DNA of 64,000 nucleotides from Cristatella mucedo (lineage: Eukaryota; Bryozoa; Phylactolaemata; Cristatellidae): the NCBI GenBank assembly GCA_009760855.2, contig WPIO01000022.1, positions 3,111,001-3,175,000 on the forward strand, written 5' to 3'. A model generated the notes under the pieces. The model had not been told where the DNA came from and made no database searches. It worked only from the letters and a program-made list of their open reading frames with translations. How positions within the stretch are numbered: the first letter of the stretch is position 1; the number at the start of each line of letters is the position of its first letter. The position numbers and the translations under genes are program-made. Shown here one piece after another: positions 1 through 13,336 of the stretch.

Positions 1-109
1 TTTATATCCATACTAGTTTGCTTCTGACTGGTCGGCAAAGGCTAGTAAATCACCAATGACAAGTCACTGGGGTGGATAACATGTCATCAAACGTCCTCGA
101 GCTTAATTT

Positions 110-560
110 TCTGTGATCATGGACATTTATGGCAATACTTATCCAACCACAATCAGAAATTAACAACTGCAGTGATGTACAAAGAGAGCTGGTCACATCT
201 AAAATTTCACGTTGATCAGTCAAGTATTGGCTGAGCTACAAAATTTACAAGGTACACAGCTACACTGTAAATGAAGCTCACCAGCATGTACCTCAAGAAG
301 CTAGAAACATGTACTTCGATGTACCAAGGTTCAACATGATGGGACACAAGTCGCACATGATGCAGAGATTGTTATACGTATTTATAAATAAGTAGCTTCC
401 ATTTACCTCTGGGCTACACATGGTTTTCACTGTATATGGAAATCGTCGAAACTTCCGACCCCATCATAACATGTTTGTGTTGCAAAGGACCCCAAACAAA
501 TAGTAGACTGCTGAACACATTTTTTCTAGCTTTTTCTCGACATTTACCCTTTAAGCTGAT
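110..560 (+). repeat. unclassified interspersed repeat, copy 1
   Basis: Matches 25885-26375 in the same order and orientation. Shared blocks include AAGTATTGGCTGAG, AATTTACAAGG, AAATGAAGCT, AAACATGTAC and GACATTTA. The copies are clearly diverged. No coding sequence or terminal structure is evident. Confidence 0.7.
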
Positions 561-769
561 TTAACCAGCCAAGGATAAGTAAGGTGCCTAAACAGATTTA
601 AATTTTGTTTAGATTATGCAGTTTCTGGTCTGCACAAGGCATAGGAGTTGCCACTGAAGTGGGAGGGAGAAAGAGCTCAGTCTGGGCTTGACAAAACAGA
701 GCCCGATTGCTTAATCATGACAGACTGCATCATTCTTTGGAGTTCACTGTCGTTGAAGCAGTTATATAA

Positions 770-945
770 ATAAATAAATACTAGCTGATTTAACAGCCTC
801 TTTTTGTATAGCGAGAGAAGAGCCTTCAAGGCTATCACCACCGCTTGCAGTAGCGATAAAGGATCGCCCACTGCAGGATTCGAACCCACGACCTCGGGGC
901 CGAGATCGTGAAAAGCAACCGCCTTACCTAGTGAGCCATATAACG
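770..945 (-). repeat. tRNA-derived SINE, family 1
   Basis: The reverse strand has an A-box-like TGGCTCACTAGG and a perfect B box GGGTTCGAATCC (near 877-892), then a body ending in GGCTGTTAAATCAGCTAG. Same family as 15715-15890, 18670-18810 and 49170-49335. Confidence 0.75.
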
Positions 946-2303
946 TCCAACACACGAGATGTAGAGAAGTCGGGAGGAAGTTCCTTTACGTTTTGAGTCA
1001 CAGAGACACCATAATGACATAGCAGTTTAATCAGCTGTATTTATAGTTCACTGCTAAAGGCCTAGCAGAGGTACGAGAAAATACAAAGCATTATTTTACT
1101 ACTTGCCACGACCAACGTTTTCATTCTTTACTGAAAGCTAGGGTAGGGAATATAACCTCAGTTCTTGTTTGGGCTCATTCAGATAACTGAATGCTTGGTT
1201 CTTCACAGCTATGTAAGAATCGTTGTAAGCTACGGCAGATAAACCCAATCAATGCATCGCTTGTCAGCGTATACATTTCACCTGCAAAGCTCCAGCTAAC
1301 GTAGTATATAACCGGAAGTGAGCCAACCGGCATACATACACGTGGCAAGTTGATCAGCTGACGTCGTCGAGACTGCATGCATACGCGAAAGGTGCATCTA
1401 TCTGAGTGCTGCTAAGCCTTGCTGCGAGCAATTTTACCTGTGCTCTCCCATATCACAGGAGACTTACTACAGCACATCCCAAGCTGGCTAAAAACACACG
1501 TACATATTCTACAAAGTGCCCTGCAGTCTGCAGTGCTGAGCCGCACACACATCGAGTGCATAGGCCACTCAAAGTAAGGGGTGCGCCTGCATACGAGACT
1601 TGTCACAAACCTGCGGCTGGACTCACAGCAAGCAGCTAGCTGGGGCCTACAGTCTTTGAGTGGGGGGGGAGGAGAAGGAGAAGGAGAAGGAAAGGGGGAG
1701 GAGAACGCGGCTCATTCGATCAAACCACGAGTACACGCTCGCATTACACTCACGGCGCACATGGCACACAAGCCATGCTAGAAGTGCTAGGAAGAATGCA
1801 ACCGGGCAAGACGAATTTGCTCATGCAAATTTTCCCAGCCTGCACAATGCCTCAGGTTCATGGTCGGGTTTGGGCGGCTGCAGCCGTTTGAGTGGCTGCA
1901 GCAGATGGGGTAGCGTCGGCCAGGAAGGGCAAGCAGTCGTCAAATGCCAGCAAGCCTCGCTGCCTTACGAGAGACAACTTTCCTTTATCGACATGCGACT
2001 GGCGACGGCCATGCCAGTCACATGACCACACTCGCAAGGCAGAAGTCTCACCCTGCGGGCAAGCCTGTGCAGCACGCTGTCTAATCTGACAACGGCAGCT
2101 GGGGATGCCACCCAGAAGTGGTAGACAGCAAAGCCGCGGATGCGGATGCCACCAGTGATGAACAGCAGAGAGCGAACATCGAGCTGGCTTAGAGTGACCA
2201 GAGCAGTGCATGTACAGCATGCAATGCATGGGGGAGGATTCTCTTCTGCCGTGAGGCACGCCCTGACGATGCATGCGCCGCCGACCTTCGCGGCATCCCT
2301 CAC

Positions 2304-2548
2304 CCCTCCCTGCCCCCCTGCCACTGACCACAGCAAGCATTCACTAACCGCAGTGGTTGTTGCTGCTGCTGCCGCTGCAAACGAGCTTCCGTCACTTCCG
2401 GAACTTTTTAGACTCGCTCCGTCGGACAGCTGCGAGCTGGCGGCGCGTCGTTCGCACTGAGCGGCCACCTCCACCTGTATGCGCTCAAACTGCTCCCCAA
2501 GGCTCGGAAAGTGAAAGTCGGTCGACTGCTGGCACACCTGAGCAAACT
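2304..2548 (-). CDS. C12orf4: C12orf4 homolog, exon 9 (3' border uncertain)
   Basis: Acceptor GGTGCCGCAG ends at 2549. Encodes [20 protein letters not shown] and a low-complexity Ser/Ala/Thr tail absent from the human protein. The donor GTGAGG at 2303 keeps phase 0, but GTGGAG at 2474 is an alternative that would drop the tail. No exon matching the human C-terminus was found below it. Confidence 0.6.
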
Positions 2549-4619
2549 CTGCGGCACCAAAGGCACAAGAGACGCCATGAGCCGGGCTCGATAACCCAGA
2601 CGAGTACGAACACACGCAAGCCATGGTCAGCAGCGCTGCACACTGTCCAGCGACCGGAGGCCCGGTCCCGCGCTCATGCAATGCGAGCTTTACCAACCTC
2701 GCTTTATGCCTGCGTAGCAGTTGAGGCGATCGTCAACCAAAAGCACCAGACCACTCAGGCTATTAGAATACAGCGACAACGCCATCTGCAGGCGGCGTGG
2801 ATCGGGAGCCGAACCGACCCTGTGAGCGGGACATGTACGAAGGTGAGTCCTGGCTGCAGCGATGCATGCATCAAGGGCCCCGGTGCGGGGAGCAAAGGGC
2901 AGCAAGACACAGACCAACCTGTGCCGACAGAAGTCCAGGGCATCGGCGCTCAAAAGACGCAAGTTGTGCGTCGTCTTAAGTTGTGCACCTGCAATTAAAA
3001 ACCCGCTGACCGCAGGCAGTGGCAACGACCGAGAGAGAATCTCGAGTGACAGTGGTATTTATTCCGCATCAGCCTCGGGCCACGATAGCGATTCGTCCGG
3101 TCGGTTGGACCACTCGAGGCTTACTGCTGATTTCTGACTTTTGCAACAAAGGGTAAATATATAAAAATAATTCGCCCTAAGAGAACTTAACCTCGATTCG
3201 GGTGCTTCACAAGATGCCTCTGGGCTCCAGCCCACAATGTCGGCCAGACCTTGGTCGGGCGAGCACCTTAACTTCTGTGATAAACCAGCGCACCCTCAGT
3301 GAGCCTCCTCGTAGTATCTTTGCTACTATCGATCCCTTTAGCATCATTGAATGACTGTGCAAAGTGTCGAAGTGAGGCACTTCTATTTTGCAGTGTTACT
3401 CTTAATGAGCCAGTCACCACTAGCATTTTCGTTGAATGACTGTGCAAAGTGTCGAAGTGAGGCACTTCTATTTTGCACTGTTACTCTTAATGAGCCAGTC
3501 ACCACTGTCTTTCCTGGCCCGGCCAGAGCCATGTGCACGGGCCATCGATCCAGCCCAATATAGTTGTAGATATAATAGGGAAAGGTGAATTAGCTAATCC
3601 CAAGCCGTCGTCCAATCTCACCACTGCAATGATCTTGTTAATGCTGCACTGTCCGAATACCCTTAACATCGTCACTGCAGTGTTCCGGTGCCCAGCATTT
3701 TGAGGCTACTTGTGGCCGACCCGGAGGTACGGATACTGGGCTGACATGATCAGGTTTGTCGCTCACTTTTAGGTCCTTTCATTCTTTGGCTCCAGCCTAT
3801 CTATCAGATCTACTCCCCCACCAGACCAAGCATCGTATCACCCGCTTTTCGTAATCTAACTACCACCAGATTAAGACCGAATAATAATAATAGTAATAAT
3901 AATACATTTGCACATCGCCCTCAGAGAACTTAGTCTTTTATAGGCACTTTAAATATACTGCAAATGATGCTGTGTGTCTTGGGTTTTGAAGCAGAAGCTA
4001 ACTAGTGGCTTAATTTAGGATAAAAGTTGTGTAGCTCCGAACGTGAGATGTCTATTCGAAGGCGTCTGAATGTTATACCAAAGTGTGTCTACCAATACCT
4101 CGTACAAACCTCAAATCCTTTGGAGACCGTGATCCCAAAGCCTGGAACTCAATCCCGACTTGTGTCTCAACATCCCCTGACTTGACCACATTAAAAAAAC
4201 TTAAAACACCTATTTATGACAGCATTTAGTGGGCCCCCGTGATTCGTCCTTTATGTGCTTATGCATGCTGACACTGTGCATGCTGCAAATTAACCACATT
4301 TGCATGCTGACCCTGCGCATGTCACCCCTAACTATGTTGTTTTTTATCGAGCATGCTACCACTAACTAACCGACCATGTTTCCTTTGCAGCAAATGTAAA
4401 GCGCCTAGAAAGAAATTGAGTTCTCTGAGGGAGCTTTATCAAGTGCATTATTATTATTAAAGGCAAACGAATTCGTTGTGACGGCTCAGGCAAAGCTAGC
4501 AACGCACTCATGCATGCACACACGCGCGCACACACGCGCACACACACACACAGAGGCACATGCAGCCATCAGAAAACGGCTGCCTAAAAATTGCGGTCAA
4601 CCTCAATTAATATAATTAA

Positions 4620-4662
<43 letters not shown>

Positions 4663-7600
4663 CTATATTATTATTATTATGCTAATATATATTATACAGC
4701 AAAGTACAGTAACAAACAAGGTGCTTAAAGACTACCCCCTCCAAGGGACCGATGCAATAGACAGACCAAGCAACTCTTCATTCCACGAACTTACTGGATG
4801 CATCCAGTGCAATGAGCCTGCCATGACTGCTTCTGATACCGTGGCGGTTTAAGCTAAAGTCACGATTCTTTTAAGAAATAGCTTAGCAGGGTTGCTGAAT
4901 GATTAGGCAGTAGAATGAGTGGCTTACGTCAGGTAACCACTCGGTAAATTGTAGGCAGCCCAGCGGCTGGCAAGGTCACTTGCTGAACCCACGGCCAAAC
5001 ATTTGCAGTGCTAGGGCCGATATGATTTGAAATCATGCAAGGCATGCGAATATTTTTTTCGCCGACAATCCAGCACGGTTCTGCCGTCGACGATGCAATC
5101 CCACTGATTGATTGATACAGCTGGTCTTCATTTTGTTTCACTAGGTAAAGGACACTAACAGTTAATATTTTTGAAGTTAACACAGTTAAGAGTAAACAGA
5201 TGTCAAAACTGCACGCCATGCAATTGAACTAAACCTTGTGAGTGGCCAAGAAGATCAAGGATGGCACGACCTGTTCATCCCTCACCGGCAAGTTAGGCTT
5301 CCTTGTGTATTCCCTAACACGAGTTTGAAGTCCACAGGAGACTTGAGAGTAGAGCAGTACATTCTGTCTAGCCGAGTGCTGGGCTAAGCAATTGGATTGG
5401 ATTGCATTGCATTTTTGGTACATATTCCGATATATAATCGCCAAGCTTGACATCACAGTCTTGAGGTGCTCAAGTGTAACGAGTGGTCGTTGCACTTTAT
5501 GGTAATTGTACGGTGGAGTGCCATTGAATAAACATTTCCCTATCCTATTTGGTAGCGAGTTTTTTAAAGTATTTTTTGTGACTTTTGCATGCACTGAGAT
5601 GCTCCTAGAGTTCGGTTGAGATCAAGCAACATGCAGCCGGGGATTATAACGCCCAGTCATTTAGGTACTTGCTGTACGTTCAGTTGTGCAGACAAATGAT
5701 GCATCGATGCCGACGAAGGCGACATTGTGAAGAACTACCCTAATCTTTCTGTAAGTTGACGATGGTGTACGACGGTAGTTGCATTTATTGTGCGCTCTAC
5801 AAAGCAGAATCCTGTATGTAGTGACACGTTTTGTTATAGCTTTATTTTGATTTTGCTTTCGTTTGAAAAATTGCCCAAAGGTTACAAGTACCATCTCCGG
5901 CACAGGGGAATCGTTGCTGGAGGTAATTGCCAAGGTGCACCCGGCATTCACGACAGAGGAGGCAGGAATGTGGTGGGTTACAGACTCTATCAAGAATCCA
6001 GCAAGGTTATGCTGAGCATCATGACGACACAGCCCAAACTTGGAAAAATAAACGTGTTCAAAGTCTATACATGATGCTAACACGACTTTGCTGTATTCGA
6101 ACACAGCTGACCAAAGAAAAAGCAAGAAGCCTTGTAGACAAAACAGTTAAGAAACCCTTGCTCACAAACCTTCTGAACATGCCAAAGCCTGTATGCACTT
6201 TGTTATGCAGCACCGTAGTTATCGTACAAACATGTGCAGCTACAGTATCTGCTAATAGCAATTTTGGAAAGCACAATAGAGCTGCATAGGTATTGTGTAC
6301 GCAGAAGATGGCTGCACACAGGGGCTGTAAACCACATGCCAGACTTGCCGAGGTAGCTGTGAATTCCGAGACTATGAGGAAGAATAACCGAAAGTCGAGT
6401 TTGCAACATAAGACACGACCACCAGGGAATAAGTCTTGGTACATGTGTAACTGCTAATTACTATTTGGGGGATGATCACTCCTCACAATGGTGATTTGCT
6501 TCGACTTTGATGTTGCACGTTGACGATGGCTTTTTTACTTCTTTATATTTTGTACTACATGTAAATGTTTGATTGCTAACTGTGTGACTGGTTAGTGCAA
6601 CTGACCAGCCGGCGGCCACCGAGCTGGGGGTGTACTTTTTGTAACATCTGTATATGAACGCAGAAGCTCAAAGGCTTGTTCGCAAGTTTCATTTTATGCG
6701 TGTAACACGACCGCACGTGCACCTTTTAAGCACACCTACTCTTGCATACAAAATTTACTAACCCACGTGCAGGAACATAGCTGTACGAACGTGTGGGCAA
6801 ACACACATATCAAATATACTGGCCCTCACATGCACACTCATGTGCAAAAAACGCTTGCACAGGACACCTGCACACAACTCTCATACAAATAAGCACACCT
6901 TCAAATTCGTATGCACACAGAGGAAAAAAACGTACATTCATACTTGCACACACAAAGGCATGCACAAGAACGCATACTCACTCACTCACACGCGTGCGTG
7001 CACACTACAACACCCGGATGGATATATAAATGTGATCTATTTACACAGTGCCCTTAGAGAACTTGTTCTCTATCCGGAAGCTCCACATATGATAGCAAAA
7101 GGTTCGAGTCCATGATCTCAGTGGCCAAAGGCTAGCACATTATCTCTGGGTGCATAACAATAATAATATTAAAAATAACATACAGTTGTATAGCACCATC
7201 AGAGAACTTAATCTCCTTCTAGGCACTTTTCAGATGCAAGCAAATATGTTAAACCATGACCACAATCTTCAGATGCATGCACATACAAGGCGTATGGAAA
7301 TAACCTCCCCCTGACATTCCCCCTGGGGTAAGACATTTCCCCCTGGGGTATAGAGTTTTAGGGTTTTATGGTTTAGGGTTTTAGGTTTTATATACCTATC
7401 TATACTAATATGAATTGTACTGAGTATTGTGATTGTTTGCACCTTTTATTGCTCGTTTACGTGATTGATCAAACGGACCGTGTAGTGCAAGGCCAACCAG
7501 TGAATGAGAATCAACCCAGTACATACTCAGTACGGTGGCAAAGATGTATGCTGCAATCACAAGAAATCTGGCCGGCAACAGTGGCACGAGTGTCTGTCTA

Positions 7601-10600
7601 CTGTCGTACTGCCGCTGCCTCGACCCCGAGGATTGGTGCCGGCCACGTTTACACTGTCGGGTGACCCAACATTGGCTGCCCGGCACATCAGCAGCAAGCT
7701 TTGCTTCAAACCAAATGGCGATAGATGGCGAGCAAAGACGCCGGCTGTTATCACAGCAGCAGCTGCTGCTGCGCTCGGCTTCCACCTGCCACCGAGTGCA
7801 TCGACTGGCACGGCCAAAAAAGGCGGAAACTTCGTTGATGCTTGACTGGCTTTCAAGCCAAACGAAGAATGGGCAAATAAAATGAACAAAAATGCATTAT
7901 AAAGGATATGTCTGCTGGTTCATGGGTGTCACGTGTCGATTTTGTTGTGCAACATAACAATGTTCAAATTGCTGCTTATACTATATTACTCATTGTCAGC
8001 ATAACCCATTCATAGCCCATAGCCATTTATAGCCATAGCCCATTGCTACTAGGGCGCTTCTGTCTGCCACGGTCCTGGCGATACATGCCATAGAGCAGCT
8101 GTGTGGGGAAACCGGGCGACGTACAAGTAAGATCATTGCCAAAAAAGCTTTAAACAATTGCTCCAAGTGTCTCATTTGTCAGTACCGATGTCTTTCGATT
8201 TTATTGCACATTTTTTCTTAATGTGTAGCGTACCAGGGACATCTGTTAACAAACGAACGTTCCCTAACTAATGAGACACGTGCCACTCCACTTGTCGCTG
8301 GTGTATTAGACCACACACAGCTGAACAGGAATGTCTTCTACTACGTGCATTCACTTCAGCCAAAAATAATTGCCCCCTTGGCCCCCTTTTTTTGTACCCA
8401 TGCATCTTTTCGAACCAATCCTGGCCTAAGGTGGCACACGCTGAAAGCCTAGGATTAGTAATCTTGAGAGCTAACCAAGAGCTGACCAAGTTGATTGCTT
8501 CCTGGCCGTTCACCCTACCCGAAAGCAGCAGCAGCAGCACTAGCCAGCCTTTCTGCACGATGCATGCCCACAGGCTCTGACAAAATATTTTTGAAATAGC
8601 ACAAAGCAGAAAAAGAGTGGCAGAAACTGCTAGAACAACAGCTCGTTTTGCTCGCTTAAGCCGCCAGCTGAAGCTGCAGAGGCTGCGTCTGGCCACGTGG
8701 GTGCACCCACGTGGCCAGACGCAGCCACGCCTTCGCATTCGGATGTGATTCTTATCTCCCATATTATCTTCGGATTCGATTCTTAGCACCCACGTGACAG
8801 ATCAGTGGTCGGGGTCATTCACGTGGGCAGAAACTCTGAAGTGCTCTTCCCGAGGATTGCACACAGATTCTTACAAATAGAAAAGCTGCACAAGATGCAA
8901 CAAATGCATCTGCATGTCCAAAGCCACACAGCAAAGGCAATAAGCCAGTGCCGAATACTTGACGACCAAATATTAAAACCCATCCAGGCTCGAGGCATCT
9001 TAAGAGGCTCCTAAGCAACTGCTAATCGATCCTGGAGCACTTTTGGAGCTGTAGGGTGTGCATGCATTGGGTAAGTGGGGGGGCCTGTGTGCACTTCCCT
9101 AGGGACGGGTAAGCTCTGCTCTGAGTCAGATGTGGAAGCACAATAGTAAATGCATTCTCGTCTCATGACACACACCATGCTCTCGGCTACAATGCTCAAC
9201 TGAACAGGTCCATCTTGCTATCGACGGAAGTCGTCCATCGTCATTTTTAAGCAGTAGTAAACGGATGCAAGGGACAAGGCACAAAGCAATGGGTACACGT
9301 GCGTACATGCACATGAGCACGTAAACAAACAAACATACACACACATTCAGAGTTTCTCAGTGCAAAGTCGATGCCCTAACTGCTGAGCACCACAGTTTAT
9401 ATAATAACCAGTCATAAGAAAAAAGAGATGGGTAATAATAATAATAATAATAATAATGCACTTGATAAAGCGCCCTCAGAGAACTTAATCTCTCTCTAGG
9501 CGCTTTACATTTGCTGTAAAGTGAAATGCAATTGAATGGTAAGTAAAATCATGCTTGAAAAAACAAATGAAATGAATAATATGGTTAGGGGTGACATGCA
9601 CAGGGTCAGCATGCAAATGTGGTTAGTGGCAGCATGCACAGTGTCAGCACGCATAAGCACGTGAAGGACGAATCACAGGGACCCACTAAATGCTGTCCTA
9701 AATAGGTGTGTTTTTAGGTTCCTTTTAAATGTGGTCAGGTCAGGGGATGTTCTGACGCAGGTCGGGAGGGAGTTCCAGGCTTTGGGAGCATATGAACTAA
9801 ATGCACGGTCTCCAAAGGATTTAAGGTTTGTATGAGGTATTTCTAGACTGTTGGATTCCGAGAAGCGGGTGGTACGATGCTTGGCCTGATGGGGTAGTAT
9901 ATCTGACAGATAGGCTGGAGCCATAGAATGAAGGGACCTAAAAGTGAGGGACAAAACCTTGAAGTCAATCCGTTGCTTGACTGGTAGCCAGTGCAGGTCG
10001 GCGAGTTCTTATGGGCCCAACTCACAGGTGAGCTTGCACTGCACCCACCCAGTGGCCTGGCGAGGGCATTTCGGAGTGTCCTCGAAGTTTAAGTCTGGCC
10101 ACCAAATGCAAATGTGCCCCTACCTCCGAAGACCACCAAGCTAGCAAGGGTCAGCATCAACTGGCCGGCAAGAGCTGCCACCCTCGGACAGAATCCACGA
10201 CACGACCACGGAAGCCGAATAAGCGGTAGCTGCTGTGGCAGCTGCACATCGGCGACAGGAGCTCTCGTTGGTACGCACCTAGATGGATCGTAAAGCTCTC
10301 CTCCAGCCGGCTCTCGTGGATGCTTCGAGCAGCCGCCCACGCGGAGTCTGGCGACAGGCGTGCAGATGCGTCGCAGAACGCCTGAGCCTTTTGCCTGCGA
10401 TACAATGCGAAAGAAAGTGAAAGGCAATATAAAAGACGCAAGTGCCACGTGACATAAAGCAAAGCACCCATGCTACGAATTCGGCATCGGGAAAGCGTGG
10501 AGATGCAGGCATGGTGATAGTAGGCAGCCGTCATGTCCCTTGACGGGCAGGAGGCGGGACTTCCAGTCAGTCAGGCGGAGGCAGGCAGAGGCAAGAGGAG

Positions 10601-13293
10601 GCAGGTGGAGGCAGGCAGGTGCATACGTACAAGTACTGCTGCTCGTCTGAGCTAATGCGTCGAAGCCACTCGTGATACTCGTTCCTTTGATCTGCACGAA
10701 GCTTGTTGACTTCCGCATCCCACCGGCTTGTCTCTCTCTGTCAAATGTATCAATCACTGGGTCAGACGTATCGAACTTCAATCGCACTTTTGCACAGATC
10801 AACGTAAGCAAGTTACATTAGTAACTAGAGAGGGCGGTGCATGGAAAAACGCTGCGTGCAATGCAACAGCAAGAAAACAAATACATGCGACATCTGAACA
10901 GCTGCCACATCGAGTCAACGATCCTTGCAATGCCTTGTTCACCCTGGTGCTAACTGTGAGCTCATCTCAACCTCTAGCAAGTCGACTTAAAAAAGTGGAC
11001 GATATACCAACTGAAAATGAACTTACTGTGGCATCACCACTGTGACCACCCAAGTATGGGATATAGGCTGCGCTGGGTCGGAAAAACGCGAGAGAATATC
11101 GCCGATGTTGGTGACATCGATGGAGCTGAATGCTTGACCTTTCACAAAGAGCATTCTGCTGCACAGGGGGGAGGAGAGCGTGGACCCCCTCTTCCACCAC
11201 AGCCCCCTGCTTGTGCAGCGTCTCTTGGAATTCGTCGGGGGAGAGTCGTAGCTTGTTTTTGAGGTCGGATAGTACCGATCTATATTCGCACTTCCCTTTT
11301 TTCTGACCAGAGGCGATGGACCCAAATTTCAGCAACCTCGTTCGAAAGTTCGAAAAAGTTCTCCACCGACATCCACACGAGCGGTTCTGCCCATGCGTCG
11401 CTACTAATCTTGTCAAGCAACACGCCTGGCACACACTTTGTCGAACTAGAGCCTCTCGAGAAGGATACGGTAAGCCGAGTCGTACCGAATGTCTCATCTT
11501 TACTACTGACCGTTCGATCGTACTTCCTTTGCAGCAATTGTAAAGCGCCTAGAAAGAGATTGAGTTCCCTGAGGGCGCTTTATCAAATGTATTATTATTA
11601 TTATTATTTATCTTATCAGCTCGGACGCTACACGAAGCCCACCGAGACAGCTTTTAGGGCTCACTCAACCGAAGCAATCGTGCTTGCTGAACGTGGGCAG
11701 AGCGAGGCAGGCCATTCTAGGCACGTCTGAAGAGGCCAGCAGCAGCAGAGCCGCGAGCCAAATGTCACACTCTGCAAATTGGGAGGGACGATCGCTTCTT
11801 TTTTTATAGATACGTTCGGGGTGGTAGGCCTTCGGAGCAGAGCTTCGGGAAATAGCAGCTCGACCAAGAAGACTTTAGGAGGCGGAGCACTGCCCGGCAG
11901 CTGTTTCTCCAGAGGGAGGCTCTTAATGCTTTTACATGCAGCTACGTGGCCTGCTGGCTGGGGCCGGCAGCCTTCGAGGAGCAGATTCAGTCTCCAAAGG
12001 AGATGAGAATGCATATCTCTTTTTAGATGGGGCAGACAAAGGCGTCCAAGTAATGTCCTTTTCTATGTAGATAATCAAGTTTTCAAGAATTGAGCTGCAC
12101 CAAGTTTTTAGAGGGACCCAAAAGCTCACCTTAAGCGGCATCTCTTCAGCGAGCAGACTCCGAGTCTGCTTCTAGATAAGGCTGCCGGTTGTTTTCACAA
12201 GAAGCTAAATGAATTTTATGAAAAAGAGGCTAATCAAGAGAGGCTGGCGGGTCGCAAAGCTTCATGCTTGTCTCTAGATGGGGGACCTCAGGGCTTAGAA
12301 AGAAGCAAAACAGATACCGATTTTGTGCAATGCCCCTTCAGAGCTCTGGTGTCAAGTTGGTCTTTTGTGTGTGATCTTCGGCTTAAGAAATTGCTGTAAT
12401 AAATTTGAACTTTTTAACTCAGCTCTGCAGGCTGCTGCTACACAGCTACAACTTACGGGTACTACCGCAGCAGGTCGCCCAAGGATGTTACCGTTCAGCT
12501 AGATCGATCCTGGCTGCTTAAGCATGGGGCTTAAGCAGTGAGGCCGACCGAGCAGTATGTATCTATTGAACATTTAACCCCCCTCCACCCTGCTCTCCCA
12601 GAAAGCTTAGCAGACTTCCCAGGTGACAATGAGGAATGCAAGGATGGGATCTACAGGGCTTAAGAATGCAGTGAATACAGTTACTGAAAAGAAGTATTAC
12701 AAAGCACCACTCGAGGCTTGCCGGCAGCGGAACAGATTCAATGCGCTCCTCCATGAGAGGCAAGCGCTTGTTTTTTTTATTATACATACATGGTGCTAGA
12801 GAGGCAGCCGGGGAGCTGAACCTTCGGCGTGCATGCTCGTCGTCGGCTTCCAATAGGGGACTATCGTTTTTTTAAAGAGGATCATTTTTCAGACTTGCTG
12901 AATGAGAAAATTCCTTTTAGACAAGTTTTACAGATGCCTGCTGAACGATGTGCCCTTGGGGCACTGCATGGGGCCACTATCCCACTAGGGGTACAACAGA
13001 ATTTTATTTTACCGAGTCAGTCAAACAAGGCTCCCTGGCGATGCAGCTTCGGCACGGAGCTTAAGGCTTTTAAAAGTGTTTTTAAGACCTACAGTAATAG
13101 CTAATTCGATCAGTTAAAATACAAATAAGAGTAAAATAGTAGATTCACTGGAGAGGCTTATGAGCATTCTCAGAGGATTTCAGAGACAAATCTTTGACTT
13201 GTGGCATGTTCATCAAGGTCGAGGTTCAACATCCCCAATTAAAAAAAATCTGTTACCCCTTGGCTTGTACGCACGCACGCATACTCTCTCTCA

Positions 13294-13336
<43 letters not shown>

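Noticed and set aside
780-945. Functional tRNA gene
   Set aside because: A and B boxes are present but no cloverleaf or acceptor stem can be drawn, and several copies share a non-tRNA body; it is a SINE.
1965-2696. 243-codon minus-strand ORF taken as a single gene
   Set aside because: Only its 5' part is real (exon 9 of the C12orf4 homolog); the rest continues through an apparent intron.
2357-2998. 213-codon plus-strand ORF
   Set aside because: It is antisense to exons 7-9 of the C12orf4 homolog and lacks codon or motif support.
8268-8789. 173-codon minus-strand ORF with a hydrophobic stretch
   Set aside because: It reads through the perfect palindrome and low-complexity Leu runs, has no splice partners and no recognisable domain; likely chance.
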